Positions 1 through 9,212 of a DNA stretch of 42,983 nucleotides are shown here, piece after piece; within the stretch, counting starts at the first letter, position 1; every line of letters begins with the position of its first letter. The notes beneath the pieces were generated by a model that saw nothing but the letters and a program-made list of their open reading frames with translations, had not been told where the DNA came from and made no database searches. The position numbers and the translations under genes were made by a program. The stretch spans positions 1 to 42,983 of the forward strand of contig JAIKYA010000135.1 of assembly GCA_024683645.1 (NCBI GenBank), in the 5' to 3' direction. This DNA is from Lachnospiraceae bacterium (lineage in GTDB: Bacteria; Bacillota; Clostridia; Lachnospirales; Lachnospiraceae).

Positions 1-3000
1 GTGAGAGCTGTTTATCCCTATCCGGAAAAGCGTATCGATGAAGGGCTCTGGGAGGAGCTCCTTAAGGATGACGTATGTGTCGGACTCGATTCATTTTACG
101 AGACCAGAGAACGTTTTCTCGTATTTCTTATGGACCATCACTACCTGCCCAATAAGATATGGCAGCTCATAGACAGGACCTTCGGTATAAAAGAAGATAA
201 AAAAGATCTGCTCGAGAAATTCCCTTCCAATTATCTGCAGTACGTGCTTTACCAGATAGACACCGAGACCTTCGGTGACTATTCCATATTTGAAAAACGT
301 GAGGGCTTCGATGAGGAATCCCTTGATAAATATCTTATTCTGTATTTCGAGCTGTTCGGCATCTATTCCCGGACTTCCGGCGAGATCGATATCATCAACA
401 GCCGGGACGATCTGGATGAAGAAAAGAAGAAAGCCGGGACCGAAAAACTTAAGGAAGAACTGAAAAAACTCCCCGAACGTATACCCGAGCTTACTGACTG
501 CGGACTGTGGCATCCCTATGAGGACCTGCTGGTACTCCGTATAAAGCTGACGCTTAAGGACACTTCGGGTGATACTTCAAAACTGCTTGACCGCTATCCC
601 GATGAACAGCTGATCTTAAAGATCTGCGGCGAATATCTGGCTCTTCAGGGCAGATGGGAAGAAGCAAGGGACTGCTGGGACCGTATACTTAAAAAGGATC
701 CAAACAACCAGTCCGCCATCATGGATATGGCAACCTATCTTCATCATATCGGTGAATATGATGCCGCCGAAAACATGATAAGGGACAATATCGGCGGAGC
801 CGGCGGCGGGCCTCACCTTCGCAGCTTCTTTATAAAACTTCAGGAAGACAAGCATGAAGCGCTGATGAAGAAACTCGCAGCCAATCCGGATGACAATGAT
901 ACTTATATCGAAGCCTGCTGGTCACTGTTCCACAGCAACCGCTTTGATGAAACGCTGGAAATGCTCCTTAAGCGCGATTTTACAAAGGGCACTTCCGAGT
1001 ATTACGACTATGTCGATATGCTCGGCCGCATTTATCTTGAAAAACAGGATTTTGACAAAGCCTACAAATATCTGAAAGAATGGGAATACGAGCTTGAACA
1101 CCTGCCCGATGACGGCAGTGAGAAATACGGCAAACGCAAAAAGACTCTCGGTTATCAGAAGTTTGTCATAGGGCAGTGCTGCTTTGAACTCGGAAAAAAT
1201 AAAGAAGATGATTCGTGGTATAAGCAGAGCGAGGAATATCTGAAGGCCGCGCTCGAATCCGAAGAAGACAGCTCGATGCATTTCATCTACAAGGATCAGC
1301 TCATGCAGCTGTATCTGCGTGCTGCCAGATACGAAGAGTGTGTGGATATGTGTGACCTGATGCTTGAGGACGACGAGAATTATATCCCCGCTTATCTGCG
1401 CAGACAGGAGGCTTATTACCACATTGGGAACGAACAGGGTATAGTGGATGACTATCACAGGATAGTCGCGGAAGTTAAAAACTACTACCGTACCTATCTT
1501 CTCGCAGTAAGAGTGCTCATCGATCATAATCAGTGGGACGATGCGGAAGGCGTGCTGAAGACCGCAAAAGACAACATGGTATCGCACCCCACTCTCGATG
1601 TCCAGGCTATACGTATACTCCGCGGAAAATATGATGATAAGCAGCATATGGATGAAGCAGTAGCCAGATGCAATAAGCTCATCGAGTATTTTAAAAATGA
1701 TCCCGAGCCTCCTTTTGCGGATGACGAGGACAAGCTGACCATAGACGATGCCTGGTATCAGCTTTACTGCGTATATGCAGAGCATGATGATTTCAAAACC
1801 GCATTCAGGCTTATAAACGAGCGGATGAAGGGCGGCTGCAATCACCTTCCCACCAATATGCTGCGCGCCAATATGCTGCGTATGGACAAGCGGAACAATG
1901 AGGCCATAAAGGCATATAAGACGGCACTGGAGCTGGGTGCGGACGCGTGTGATGTCAATTACTATCTGATGCTCTGTTACAGGGCACTCAATAACCACAC
2001 TAAACTCATCGAATCCTATGAGAATGCGATAAAAGCCTATCCCGATGCGGAAAAGCCGCGTTATGAACTGGCTCTGTATTATAAGGTACTTTATAAAAAC
2101 GAAGAACAGCTGCAGTGTTATGAGCGGTCAATGGAGCTGCTCAACAAACTCGTAGAAATGAGCGGTCATCCCAGATACTATGCTGAACGGGCTTATATGC
2201 ACAAACTCCGTGCTAAATATCCCGAGGCCATAGCCGATCTGGAAGAGGCCCTGCACAGGGATCCCGAATGCCGCTACTTTTATGATTCATCCTGGTACGA
2301 TCTGGGCGATCTGTATTTCCTGACCCGCAACACCGACAGATCCATGGAATGCTTCGCAAAAAGCCGTGAGCTTTTTGGTGATTCCCACTACGGCGCCATC
2401 GTGCAGCCTTCGGATGTATACGGTTCAAAGGGCGAGTGGCAAAAGGCACTTGACTGGCTGAAAAACTATGCCGACATGATGATGGAGCAGTCTTTTTTCG
2501 CAAGAAAATATGCCGACTTCTGCTTAAGCTGCCACCAGCCAAAAAAAGCCGGCGAGATATACGATACTTTATATAAGACCAAAAAGATAGATGAGATCGA
2601 GTATCACAGGCTGTTGCTCAACAAAACCATGGTCTCGGCGCCACAGGATTTTGACAGTGTATTTGAACAGACCTGGAAAGCCATTAAAAAACCCGCACAC
2701 TGCCGCGACGCCCTGTCTGTCCTCGGTGTAGCCGCACGCGGATACACAACTGCCGATAAGAACATTATCAAGGCGGTTGAGACCTACACAGACATGGGCT
2801 GCGAGCTCTTATATGCAAGACGGCTGAAAAAATGCATAAGCTTTCTCAAAAAAGCCCGCGATCTGCATGCTCTGCTCGGTGAGAACGGATACCTGCAGGA
2901 ACGCACCCGGCAGCCACGGAATTCCATAGAGATCTACCGTCATCTGGCTCTGGCTTACAAGCTTATGGGCAAAGATGCAAAAGCCGCTCACTGCGCAAAA

Positions 3001-3384
3001 CTCTGCCTTAAAGTGCTGCTGCAGAAGGAACCGCCTAACCGCCGGGTAGCGGAATTTAACTACGGCAAAAGGGATGAAGAGTATTATCTGCATTCCTTCG
3101 AGGGCAAAAATCCTTACAGATACAAGCTCCTGGCCCATCTGTATCTGTGCATGGGTGATACCGGCAAAGCAATGAAATATCTCGATATGGCCGAGTCTTT
3201 GCCCCTCTGCATTGACTGTCAGCACCAGCAGTGTTATGATGCTTTGTTGATAAGGGGCTACGCTGCCGAGATAGCCGGCAACAGGGAGGAAGCACACGCA
3301 TACTTCCTTAAAGCCCTAGAGATCTGTCCGAGCGACAGAGAAAACTCCATGGGAGAATACATGAACAGGAATCACGATAAATGA
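1..3384 (+). CDS. Large TPR-repeat protein coupled to Hsp70 (5' end may be incomplete)
   Basis: The 1127 codons run from a GTG at base 1. The frame is open to the window edge and no ribosome binding site can be seen, so the true start may lie upstream. From about residue 200 to the end the protein is a chain of TPR-like helix pairs. Examples are the repeats near residues 212-237, 744-756 (AIADLEEALHRDP), 1053-1066 and 1094-1112 (EEAHAYFLKALEICP). No signal peptide or membrane segment is seen, so it is probably cytosolic. The stop overlaps the start of the Hsp70 gene (ATGA at 3381-3384), which implies translational coupling and a shared role. I infer a co-chaperone or client-binding scaffold. 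The first 200 residues are not clearly TPR; proteins of this kind can carry an N-terminal J domain, but that part is outside the window. Confidence is high for a TPR protein, low for its role. Confidence 0.85.
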   Translation: MRAVYPYPEKRIDEGLWEELLKDDVCVGLDSFYETRERFLVFLMDHHYLPNKIWQLIDRTFGIKEDKKDLLEKFPSNYLQYVLYQIDTETFGDYSIFEKREGFDEESLDKYLILYFELFGIYSRTSGEIDIINSRDDLDEEKKKAGTEKLKEELKKLPERIPELTDCGLWHPYEDLLVLRIKLTLKDTSGDTSKLLDRYPDEQLILKICGEYLALQGRWEEARDCWDRILKKDPNNQSAIMDMATYLHHIGEYDAAENMIRDNIGGAGGGPHLRSFFIKLQEDKHEALMKKLAANPDDNDTYIEACWSLFHSNRFDETLEMLLKRDFTKGTSEYYDYVDMLGRIYLEKQDFDKAYKYLKEWEYELEHLPDDGSEKYGKRKKTLGYQKFVIGQCCFELGKNKEDDSWYKQSEEYLKAALESEEDSSMHFIYKDQLMQLYLRAARYEECVDMCDLMLEDDENYIPAYLRRQEAYYHIGNEQGIVDDYHRIVAEVKNYYRTYLLAVRVLIDHNQWDDAEGVLKTAKDNMVSHPTLDVQAIRILRGKYDDKQHMDEAVARCNKLIEYFKNDPEPPFADDEDKLTIDDAWYQLYCVYAEHDDFKTAFRLINERMKGGCNHLPTNMLRANMLRMDKRNNEAIKAYKTALELGADACDVNYYLMLCYRALNNHTKLIESYENAIKAYPDAEKPRYELALYYKVLYKNEEQLQCYERSMELLNKLVEMSGHPRYYAERAYMHKLRAKYPEAIADLEEALHRDPECRYFYDSSWYDLGDLYFLTRNTDRSMECFAKSRELFGDSHYGAIVQPSDVYGSKGEWQKALDWLKNYADMMMEQSFFARKYADFCLSCHQPKKAGEIYDTLYKTKKIDEIEYHRLLLNKTMVSAPQDFDSVFEQTWKAIKKPAHCRDALSVLGVAARGYTTADKNIIKAVETYTDMGCELLYARRLKKCISFLKKARDLHALLGENGYLQERTRQPRNSIEIYRHLALAYKLMGKDAKAAHCAKLCLKVLLQKEPPNRRVAEFNYGKRDEEYYLHSFEGKNPYRYKLLAHLYLCMGDTGKAMKYLDMAESLPLCIDCQHQQCYDALLIRGYAAEIAGNREEAHAYFLKALEICPSDRENSMGEYMNRNHDK

Positions 3385-5072
3385 TAGCAGGTATAGATCT
3401 TGGTACGACCAATTCACTTATAGCCGTTTATACCGATGAGGGACCGAAGATCATCCCCAACAGACTGGGTAAAAACCTTACCCCTTCTGTAGTCAGTGTT
3501 GAAGGAGACAACGTGTATGTGGGTGAAGTGGCAAAGGAAAGGCTGCTCACACATCCCGAAGCCGGAGCCTCCGTATTTAAGCGCGCCATGGGAACGGATC
3601 AGAAATTCAAGCTCTGCGGTAAAGAATACAGTGCCGAGGATCTCTCTTCCTTTGTGCTGCGGGCACTTAAGGAAGATGCCGAAAGCTATCTCGGCGAGGA
3701 GATCACCGAAGCCGTGATAAGCGTCCCCGCATATTTTAACGATGCCAGAAGACGCGCCACCAAGCGCGCGGGTGAACTCGCCGGCTTCAAAGTGGAGCGC
3801 ATCATCAGTGAGCCCACCGCTGCAGCTGTGGCCTTCGGCCTTTATGATATGCAGGAAGACTCACGCATACTCGTCTTTGACCTGGGCGGCGGTACCTTTG
3901 ACGTATCGGTACTCGAGCTTTCCGGCACCATACTGGAAGTTAAAGCAGTTGCAGGCGACAATTATCTCGGCGGCGAGGACTTCACGCGCATATTAAACGA
4001 CATCTATTTAAACCGCATAGAAAAAAAATATGACGTGGATATATCCGCACTCGATGAAAAAACTCTCGGCTATATCCGCAAACAGGCAGAGACCGCAAAG
4101 CTCATGTTCGAACGCGAAAAGAGCGTGACCATGAGCTGCAATATAAACGATACAGTCATGGAGACCACCATTTCCCTGGATACCCTTGAAAAAAAATGCG
4201 AGGATCTCCTTGAGCGCATCCGCATACCCATCCGCAGATCACTCTCCGATGCCAAGATAAAGCTGAAAGAGATAGACAAGGTCGTGATGGTCGGCGGTGC
4301 CACCAGGCTTCCGATAGTAAAACATCTGGTAGCCAGGCTTTTCATGGCCCTTCCCGATACCTCAGTGCATCCCGACGAGGCCATAGCCCTCGGTGCTGCG
4401 ATACAGGCCGCAATGAAGGAGCGCAAGGATGCCGTCAAAGAAGTGATACTTACCGATGTGTGTCCTTTCACCTTAAGCACTGAGATCTCCGTAGAACGTG
4501 AAGACGGACGTTTTGAATCGGGACATGTATGCCCCATCATCGAAAGGGGCACCACCATCCCCGCCAGCCGCACGGAGACACTCTATCCCCTGCATGATAA
4601 CCAGACTTCCATACACGTGAACGTCCTGCAGGGTGAGAGCCGCTTTGCCAAAAACAATCTGGAACTGGGCTTCCTCGATATCGACCTGCCCCCCGGAAAG
4701 AAAAAGGACAGCGGTTTCGATGTCACCTACACCTATGACGTCAACTCCATCCTCGAGGTACAGGTAAAAGTTCATTCCACGGGCTTCGTCACCAAACAGA
4801 TACTCAAAGGCCGCGATGTAGACATGACCGACGAAGAGATCGAGAAGCGCATGGAAGAACTCTCCTATCTGAAGATCCCTCCCCGTGAACAGGAGCACAA
4901 CAAACTGCTCCTCTCTAAGGGCGAGCGTCTCTACGAAGAACATTTCGGCGAAGACCGCGAAATAATAGAATACCACATCCGTCTCTTCGAACAGGCCCTC
5001 AACACACAGGACCCCATACGTATGGACGCCGCCAGAGAAGACTTCCGCGAATTCCTCGACAGCTGGGAGTAA
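3381..5072 (+). CDS. Short Hsp70 chaperone (HscC-like)
   Basis: ATP-dependent chaperone of the Hsp70/DnaK family, 563 aa. The nucleotide-binding domain is complete: phosphate-1 motif IDLGTTNS (residues 5-12), a VFKR segment near 65-68 that carries the likely catalytic lysine, the connect-1 region VPAYFNDARR (about 115-124), phosphate-2 motif DLGGGTFDVS (near 170) and adenosine motif VVMVGGATRLP (near 304-314). The substrate-binding domain is present, but the C-terminal lid is shorter than in DnaK (610-640 aa), and there is no acidic or Gly-rich tail. The length is close to that of E. coli HscC (about 556 aa). No grpE or separate dnaJ gene is nearby, so this is a specialised Hsp70 rather than the housekeeping DnaK. 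Its ATGA overlap with the TPR gene suggests a dedicated chaperone/co-chaperone pair. Confidence 0.95.
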   Translation: MIAGIDLGTTNSLIAVYTDEGPKIIPNRLGKNLTPSVVSVEGDNVYVGEVAKERLLTHPEAGASVFKRAMGTDQKFKLCGKEYSAEDLSSFVLRALKEDAESYLGEEITEAVISVPAYFNDARRRATKRAGELAGFKVERIISEPTAAAVAFGLYDMQEDSRILVFDLGGGTFDVSVLELSGTILEVKAVAGDNYLGGEDFTRILNDIYLNRIEKKYDVDISALDEKTLGYIRKQAETAKLMFEREKSVTMSCNINDTVMETTISLDTLEKKCEDLLERIRIPIRRSLSDAKIKLKEIDKVVMVGGATRLPIVKHLVARLFMALPDTSVHPDEAIALGAAIQAAMKERKDAVKEVILTDVCPFTLSTEISVEREDGRFESGHVCPIIERGTTIPASRTETLYPLHDNQTSIHVNVLQGESRFAKNNLELGFLDIDLPPGKKKDSGFDVTYTYDVNSILEVQVKVHSTGFVTKQILKGRDVDMTDEEIEKRMEELSYLKIPPREQEHNKLLLSKGERLYEEHFGEDREIIEYHIRLFEQALNTQDPIRMDAAREDFREFLDSWE

Positions 5073-5170
5073 ATCCGGGTCCGTCCCGCCTTATCTATTT
5101 TACATCTCGCACGACACAGTCCGCAGGCATTAAGTCCTGCTAAGTCGTTCCGCACATAAGCTCAAACGTC

Positions 5171-5236
5171 GCAACAAAACTATCCCGGACTCTCAACGTC
5201 CCCTGCGGGGAGTTGATCCGTCCGGGATATGTTGCT
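5171..5236. repeat. Long interrupted hairpin downstream of the Hsp70 gene
   Basis: The arms GCAACA (5171) and TGTTGC (ending 5236) enclose a perfect 10-bp stem, TATCCCGGAC/GTCCGGGATA. Inside that is a further stem, TCAAC/GTTGA plus CCCC/GGGG, closed by a TGC loop. It lies 100 nt past the Hsp70 stop. There is no convincing T-run, so it is not a textbook terminator. It may be a palindromic repeat or an mRNA 3' stabiliser. Confidence 0.7.
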
Positions 5237-5329
5237 CGTTTTCGCTAAGTGCTACACTAAGTCGCAGAACTTAATCGCCCGCGGGTCTGTGTCTGTCGTT
5301 TTGTTTCTTATAGTCTCCAGTCGGAAACA

Positions 5330-5541
5330 GGCCCTGTTTTGTCCCCATCTGTCGGGAATAATCAAAAAAGTCGAAAGATCGCTTCAGTGCAAGACTGTGT
5401 GAGGCCGCCGGTGCTTAATGAGCAGGAGCTGCAGGCGAACTGCGAGTTTAGCACCGCTGCGAGTCCGAACCCAAGCGGGAGCGTGTCTTGCAATGAACGA
5501 TCTTTCGACCTTTGAGATTACGTAACAAGGGCAACAGGGCC
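5330..5541. other. Nested, branched inverted-repeat element (candidate structured RNA or palindromic repeat)
   Basis: Three levels of pairing are visible. The outer stem is GGCCCTGTT (5330-5338) with AACAGGGCC (5533-5541). The middle stem is GTCGAAAGATCG (5370-5381) with CGATCTTTCGAC (5498-5509), continued by TTCA/TGAA and by TGCAAGAC (5388-5395) with GTCTTGCA (5485-5492), giving 24 bp with one bulge and one mismatch. Inside are CGGTGCT/AGCACCG (5409-5415/5450-5456), GCAG/CTGC (5431-5434/5440-5443) and CCC/GGG (5470-5472/5477-5479). It fills the gap between two convergent genes and has no credible ORF. Strand and function are unknown. Confidence 0.65.
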
Positions 5542-5560
5542 GTCCCTGTCAGAGTTTTTT
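5534..5560 (+). terminator. Possible plus-strand terminator
   Basis: A 6-bp stem, ACAGGG/CCCTGT with loop CCGT (5534-5549), is followed after five bases by six Ts (5555-5560). It could end plus-strand transcription entering from the Hsp70 gene or from the structured element. The stem is short and overlaps the outer arm of that element, and the T-run also encodes the C-terminus of the GH31 gene, so the support is weak. Confidence 0.35.
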
Positions 5561-7537
5561 GTAGGCGGGTATGATGTCTATGGGGGCGTCGGCGGTTATG
5601 CTGCGGCCTCCCTCGAGGATCCGGCCGCTGTTGATGTCTTCCCATTTGCCTGCGGGCAGGTAGACTTCACGGCTGCGCTGGCCCAGTTTGAATATGGGTG
5701 CTACGAGGTAGGAGGGGCCGAACATGTATTGGTCATCGAGTTCCCAGCATTTTTTGTCGTCGGGGAATTCGTAGAACATCGTACGTATAACGGGGGAGCC
5801 GTTTTCGGCGGCTTCCTTCATGAGGCCTGCGGTATAGTCTTTAAGACTCATGCGCAGCTCGATGTACTTTTTCATTATGGCTTCGGCTTCTTCGCCGTAG
5901 CTCCATATCTCGTTGGGCTGGCCGGTAAAGAGATAGCCGCCGCCGAAATCGCGGTCGTCAAGTGTGGGTATGTCTCTCGGTCCTCTGTCGCCGTGCAGTC
6001 TCATTACGGGTGAGAATACGCCGAAGCCGAACCATCTCAGCAGCAGTTCCACGAAATCGGGATCGTTTACGTCGTCGGTCATGAAGCCGCCGATGTCGGT
6101 CGTCCACCAGGGAATGCCTGCTATACCGGTGTTAAGACCCGCGGTAAGCTGGTCTCTGAAGGCTTCAAAGGTTGAAGGTATATCGCCGCTCCAGAGCAGG
6201 GCTCCGTATTTCTGCGAGCCGACCCATGCGGATCTGATAAGGGAAAGGGGTACTTCTCCGCCGTCCTCTGTCGTGCCGTCCGCTACGATCCTCAGATAGT
6301 TCTTGGCATATTCGCAGCCTACTTCGGCGCTGCGTCCGGTATAGTAACGCAGATTGTCGAACTGATATACAGCGCTGTCCGGTTCGGCATTATCCAGCCA
6401 GAACAGGTCTATGCCGTATTTTTTGTAGTTTTCTTTCAGCTTGTTCCATACAAATGCACGTGCCTCGGGATTGAAGGTATCGAGAGTCGCGCATTCTCCC
6501 TGATAATCATAGGTTTCTATGGTACCCCTGTCGGTACGCATCAGCATGTTCTTTGCAAGCATTTCTTCGTAATTCTCGCAGCGCTTGTCTACAGAAGGCC
6601 ATACGGATACCATCACTTTAGTGCCGTCTGCATGCAGCTCATCGACCATGGCTTTTACCTTGTCCTCGGGCCAGTATTTCTCGTCGAAACGCCAGCTTCC
6701 CTGATAAGGCCAATGGAAGAAATCTATTACCATCACGTCCAGATGTATGCCCATCTCCTTGTATCTCCTGGTCACAGCCAGTACTTCTTCCGGAGTACGG
6801 TATCTGAGCTTGCACTGCCAGAAACCCAGGTATTCGCTGCCGAGTACCGGAGCTCGTCCCACAACCTCGGTATAGTTTTTGACGATAGCCGCAGGCGTAT
6901 CATCCACGGTAATCCAGTAATCCATCTCCTTCGATTCATCGGCTATCCATTCGGTCAGGTTCTTTCCGAAGGAAACACGGCCGCTGGCCGGATTGTTCCA
7001 GAGGAAGCCGTAGCCCTTTGATGAAAGGGCGAAGGGTATGCTCACCTGTGAATTACGCTGTGCCAGCTCCAGCATACAGCCCTTGAGGTCCAGAAAAGGA
7101 TGCTGGTACTGTCCCATGCCGAAAATCTTCTCATCTTCATTTCTTTCAAAACGTACGGCCAGCCTGAAGGAATCCGAAGCCAGCCCGGTAAATTCCCTGG
7201 CCTTTACTTTCAGGCATCTGCTCTCCTTTGTCAGAGGCTCTCCGTAAAATCTGTTATATTCGTAGAGTACTCTTTCATCATCTTTGAAGAATTCTATCAT
7301 TCCCGAAGGATTGACTGCGGCGCGCAGCCTGCCGTTGCTTATGGAGGCAGTCTTTTCACCTATCTTTATATCAGCCGTTCCCTTTTCGATCTTCTCGCTA
7401 AGGGCACGGTCTTCACCCGTAAAAGCCGTCCTCTGAGTTGCACGGAGTCTCAGGGCATTCTTCCCCCAGGGCTCTATTCGCAGGCACTCTGCTTCATCGC
7501 GCACTATGAGCGCATTTGCTTCTTTTTCAAATCTCAT
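5549..7537 (-). CDS. Glycoside hydrolase family 31 (alpha-xylosidase/alpha-glucosidase type), cytoplasmic
   Basis: Retaining alpha-glycosidase of family GH31, 662 aa, with an N-terminal beta-sandwich domain (about 1-235) and a TIM barrel. The nucleophile is Asp382 in the WLDNAEPD motif and the acid/base is Asp452 in LLWSGD. The barrel start is recognisable at residues 267-278 (DVMVIDFFHWPY). The xLDxxEP form of the nucleophile motif recalls alpha-xylosidases acting on xyloglucan oligosaccharides, but the sequence alone cannot exclude alpha-glucosidase activity. There is no signal peptide, so the substrate must be imported. The start is fixed by AGAGGAGG upstream of the ATG. The gene follows the GH9 gene by 40 nt in what looks like one operon. 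The protein ends soon after the proximal C-terminal sheet, so the distal C-terminal domain of many GH31 enzymes is short or absent. Confidence 0.93.
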   Translation of the reverse strand: MRFEKEANALIVRDEAECLRIEPWGKNALRLRATQRTAFTGEDRALSEKIEKGTADIKIGEKTASISNGRLRAAVNPSGMIEFFKDDERVLYEYNRFYGEPLTKESRCLKVKAREFTGLASDSFRLAVRFERNEDEKIFGMGQYQHPFLDLKGCMLELAQRNSQVSIPFALSSKGYGFLWNNPASGRVSFGKNLTEWIADESKEMDYWITVDDTPAAIVKNYTEVVGRAPVLGSEYLGFWQCKLRYRTPEEVLAVTRRYKEMGIHLDVMVIDFFHWPYQGSWRFDEKYWPEDKVKAMVDELHADGTKVMVSVWPSVDKRCENYEEMLAKNMLMRTDRGTIETYDYQGECATLDTFNPEARAFVWNKLKENYKKYGIDLFWLDNAEPDSAVYQFDNLRYYTGRSAEVGCEYAKNYLRIVADGTTEDGGEVPLSLIRSAWVGSQKYGALLWSGDIPSTFEAFRDQLTAGLNTGIAGIPWWTTDIGGFMTDDVNDPDFVELLLRWFGFGVFSPVMRLHGDRGPRDIPTLDDRDFGGGYLFTGQPNEIWSYGEEAEAIMKKYIELRMSLKDYTAGLMKEAAENGSPVIRTMFYEFPDDKKCWELDDQYMFGPSYLVAPIFKLGQRSREVYLPAGKWEDINSGRILEGGRSITADAPIDIIPAYKKL

Positions 7538-7577
7538 ACGTAACCTCCTCTTTTATGATGTAAACAGGATCGCCGCA

Positions 7578-9191
7578 CTAAGCCTCGCGGTGTTTTGAAC
7601 AGATCTTTTTTATATATCCTAATACAAATACCAGCGGTGAGTTCCAGTATATGGTTATCTCGTTGGTCGAATAAGAAAGCTTGTTATCCGCATATCTGCA
7701 CATTGCAGGTTTATCGCCCATGTTCCCGGGATTGGCTGCCTCGTCACAGGGTCTGAAGTTAGGCCCGCCCGATACGAAACCGGGTATGGGATCATCTATG
7801 CCGTCAGCAATGCCGGGTCTGTTATGCGGATCCCTGAAAGCCTTCTCGCCTATGCCGGTCACATAGCTCACATCCATGGCATTTCTGCCGAAGATGTAAT
7901 CCAGCTGTGCCTTTGCAGCCTCCAGGTAGGAGCTGTCACCGCTCATCTCGTGAGCATAGCAGAGTATCATCGCGTTCATCAGTACCACCATGTTACTGCC
8001 CCAGGTGAATTCTCTCGGACGCAGCGTCAGTCCGAAAGCGCTGCTCTCCGAAAGCGCTTTTAGTCTGTCAGCCTCATCCATCCACTTGATCTTCAGCCTG
8101 TTATACAGGTCGGTACCGAATACTTCCTCACCGCCCATCAGACAGCAGAGCGAAGCAAAGCCGCCTACATCGGCCCAGCCGAGAGCCGTCATGTTCAGCT
8201 TCAGTTCCATGGTATCGAGGATGACATATTTCGCCTTCTCATCCTTCTCACTCCTGTATACTTCCATAGCCGCCCATACACGCTCATCCGCATCACATCT
8301 GTCATAATATGTACCGGTAAGTACGTTCTTCGGATTTTCGAAGATGAAGGCCGGATTATCGATCAGCCACTGCCAGGATTTTAATGCCGCAGCTTTCAGC
8401 ACTCCGGCATATTCCTCGTCAAATTCCTTATAAACCCTTGCTGCCAGCAGCATCACCGCAGCAAAATCCGCGGTCGCCAGGCTTGATACCGGAGTGACCG
8501 TAACGGGCAGATCATCATCCGCAGGCATTATGAAATCACAGAATTTCAGAGAGGTGCATTTATGATGTACCCCGCCGTCTTCTTCCTGCATCAGAAGCAT
8601 CCAGTCCAGCTCATACCTGCACTCTGCGAGCAGATCCGGATACTTTCCTCCGCTCTCGGGTATGTTCACATCGATGGTAAGTTCCCTTCTCTCCAGCTCA
8701 AAACCGTATAAAAGATGCGCAACAGCTACAGCCGCAGCCGTCACGTATCTTCCGAAATCGCCGGCATCATGCCAGCCTCCGTGCATCTTTACTTTTCTGT
8801 CGGGATTTAACAGATCAAAAGCATCACAGACATGGCAGGCTTTCCTTTTGAATCTGCCTGCGTACTTTTCCTCCAGCTCCATACCGCATCGCTGGTAGTA
8901 AAACATCTTGATCGCAGCTGTAAGGGCTTCATCATAATGATCATCCGCTATCACGAAGCTGCAGCTCTTATTACCTTCACCGTCGGTGAAATAATATGTT
9001 CCCGCCACTGTGATATCACTGAAATCAATGAGTCCCGCATCACATCCGCAGTTCTCATCGAAGGAGAGGGAGACTTCCCCGCTTTTTACGACACTGCCGT
9101 CTTTAGCGTGCAGTTCGTATCGTGAGGAGGACGTGATGGTCGCACGCTTCACGCCCTTCTCAGAGTAACCCGCCTGATTTACAAATATCAT
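7578..9191 (-). CDS. Glycoside hydrolase family 9 (endoglucanase/cellodextrinase), cytoplasmic
   Basis: Inverting beta-1,4-glucan hydrolase, 537 aa. An N-terminal immunoglobulin-like domain (about 1-82, starting FVNQAGY, typical of theme-D GH9 enzymes) precedes the (alpha/alpha)6 barrel. The catalytic signature is GGWHDAGDFGRY with Asp142 and Asp145, the HNRPG motif follows, and the proton donor is Glu511 in STNEITIYWNS. There is no signal peptide, carbohydrate-binding module or dockerin, so it should act on imported cello- or xyloglucan oligosaccharides inside the cell. The start is set by AAGGAGAAGG before the ATG. It sits 21 nt downstream of metY and 40 nt upstream of the GH31 gene. Together the two hydrolases could remove xylosyl side chains and cut the glucan backbone (inference). 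Confidence 0.95.
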   Translation of the reverse strand: MIFVNQAGYSEKGVKRATITSSSRYELHAKDGSVVKSGEVSLSFDENCGCDAGLIDFSDITVAGTYYFTDGEGNKSCSFVIADDHYDEALTAAIKMFYYQRCGMELEEKYAGRFKRKACHVCDAFDLLNPDRKVKMHGGWHDAGDFGRYVTAAAVAVAHLLYGFELERRELTIDVNIPESGGKYPDLLAECRYELDWMLLMQEEDGGVHHKCTSLKFCDFIMPADDDLPVTVTPVSSLATADFAAVMLLAARVYKEFDEEYAGVLKAAALKSWQWLIDNPAFIFENPKNVLTGTYYDRCDADERVWAAMEVYRSEKDEKAKYVILDTMELKLNMTALGWADVGGFASLCCLMGGEEVFGTDLYNRLKIKWMDEADRLKALSESSAFGLTLRPREFTWGSNMVVLMNAMILCYAHEMSGDSSYLEAAKAQLDYIFGRNAMDVSYVTGIGEKAFRDPHNRPGIADGIDDPIPGFVSGGPNFRPCDEAANPGNMGDKPAMCRYADNKLSYSTNEITIYWNSPLVFVLGYIKKICSKHREA

Positions 9192-9212
9192 ATACCTTCT
9201 CCTTTATGACTC

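Noticed and set aside
922-1998. 358-codon open frame antisense to the TPR gene
   Set aside because: It is a mirror of the TPR coding sequence, has no ribosome binding site or recognisable domain, and its composition reflects the complementary frame.
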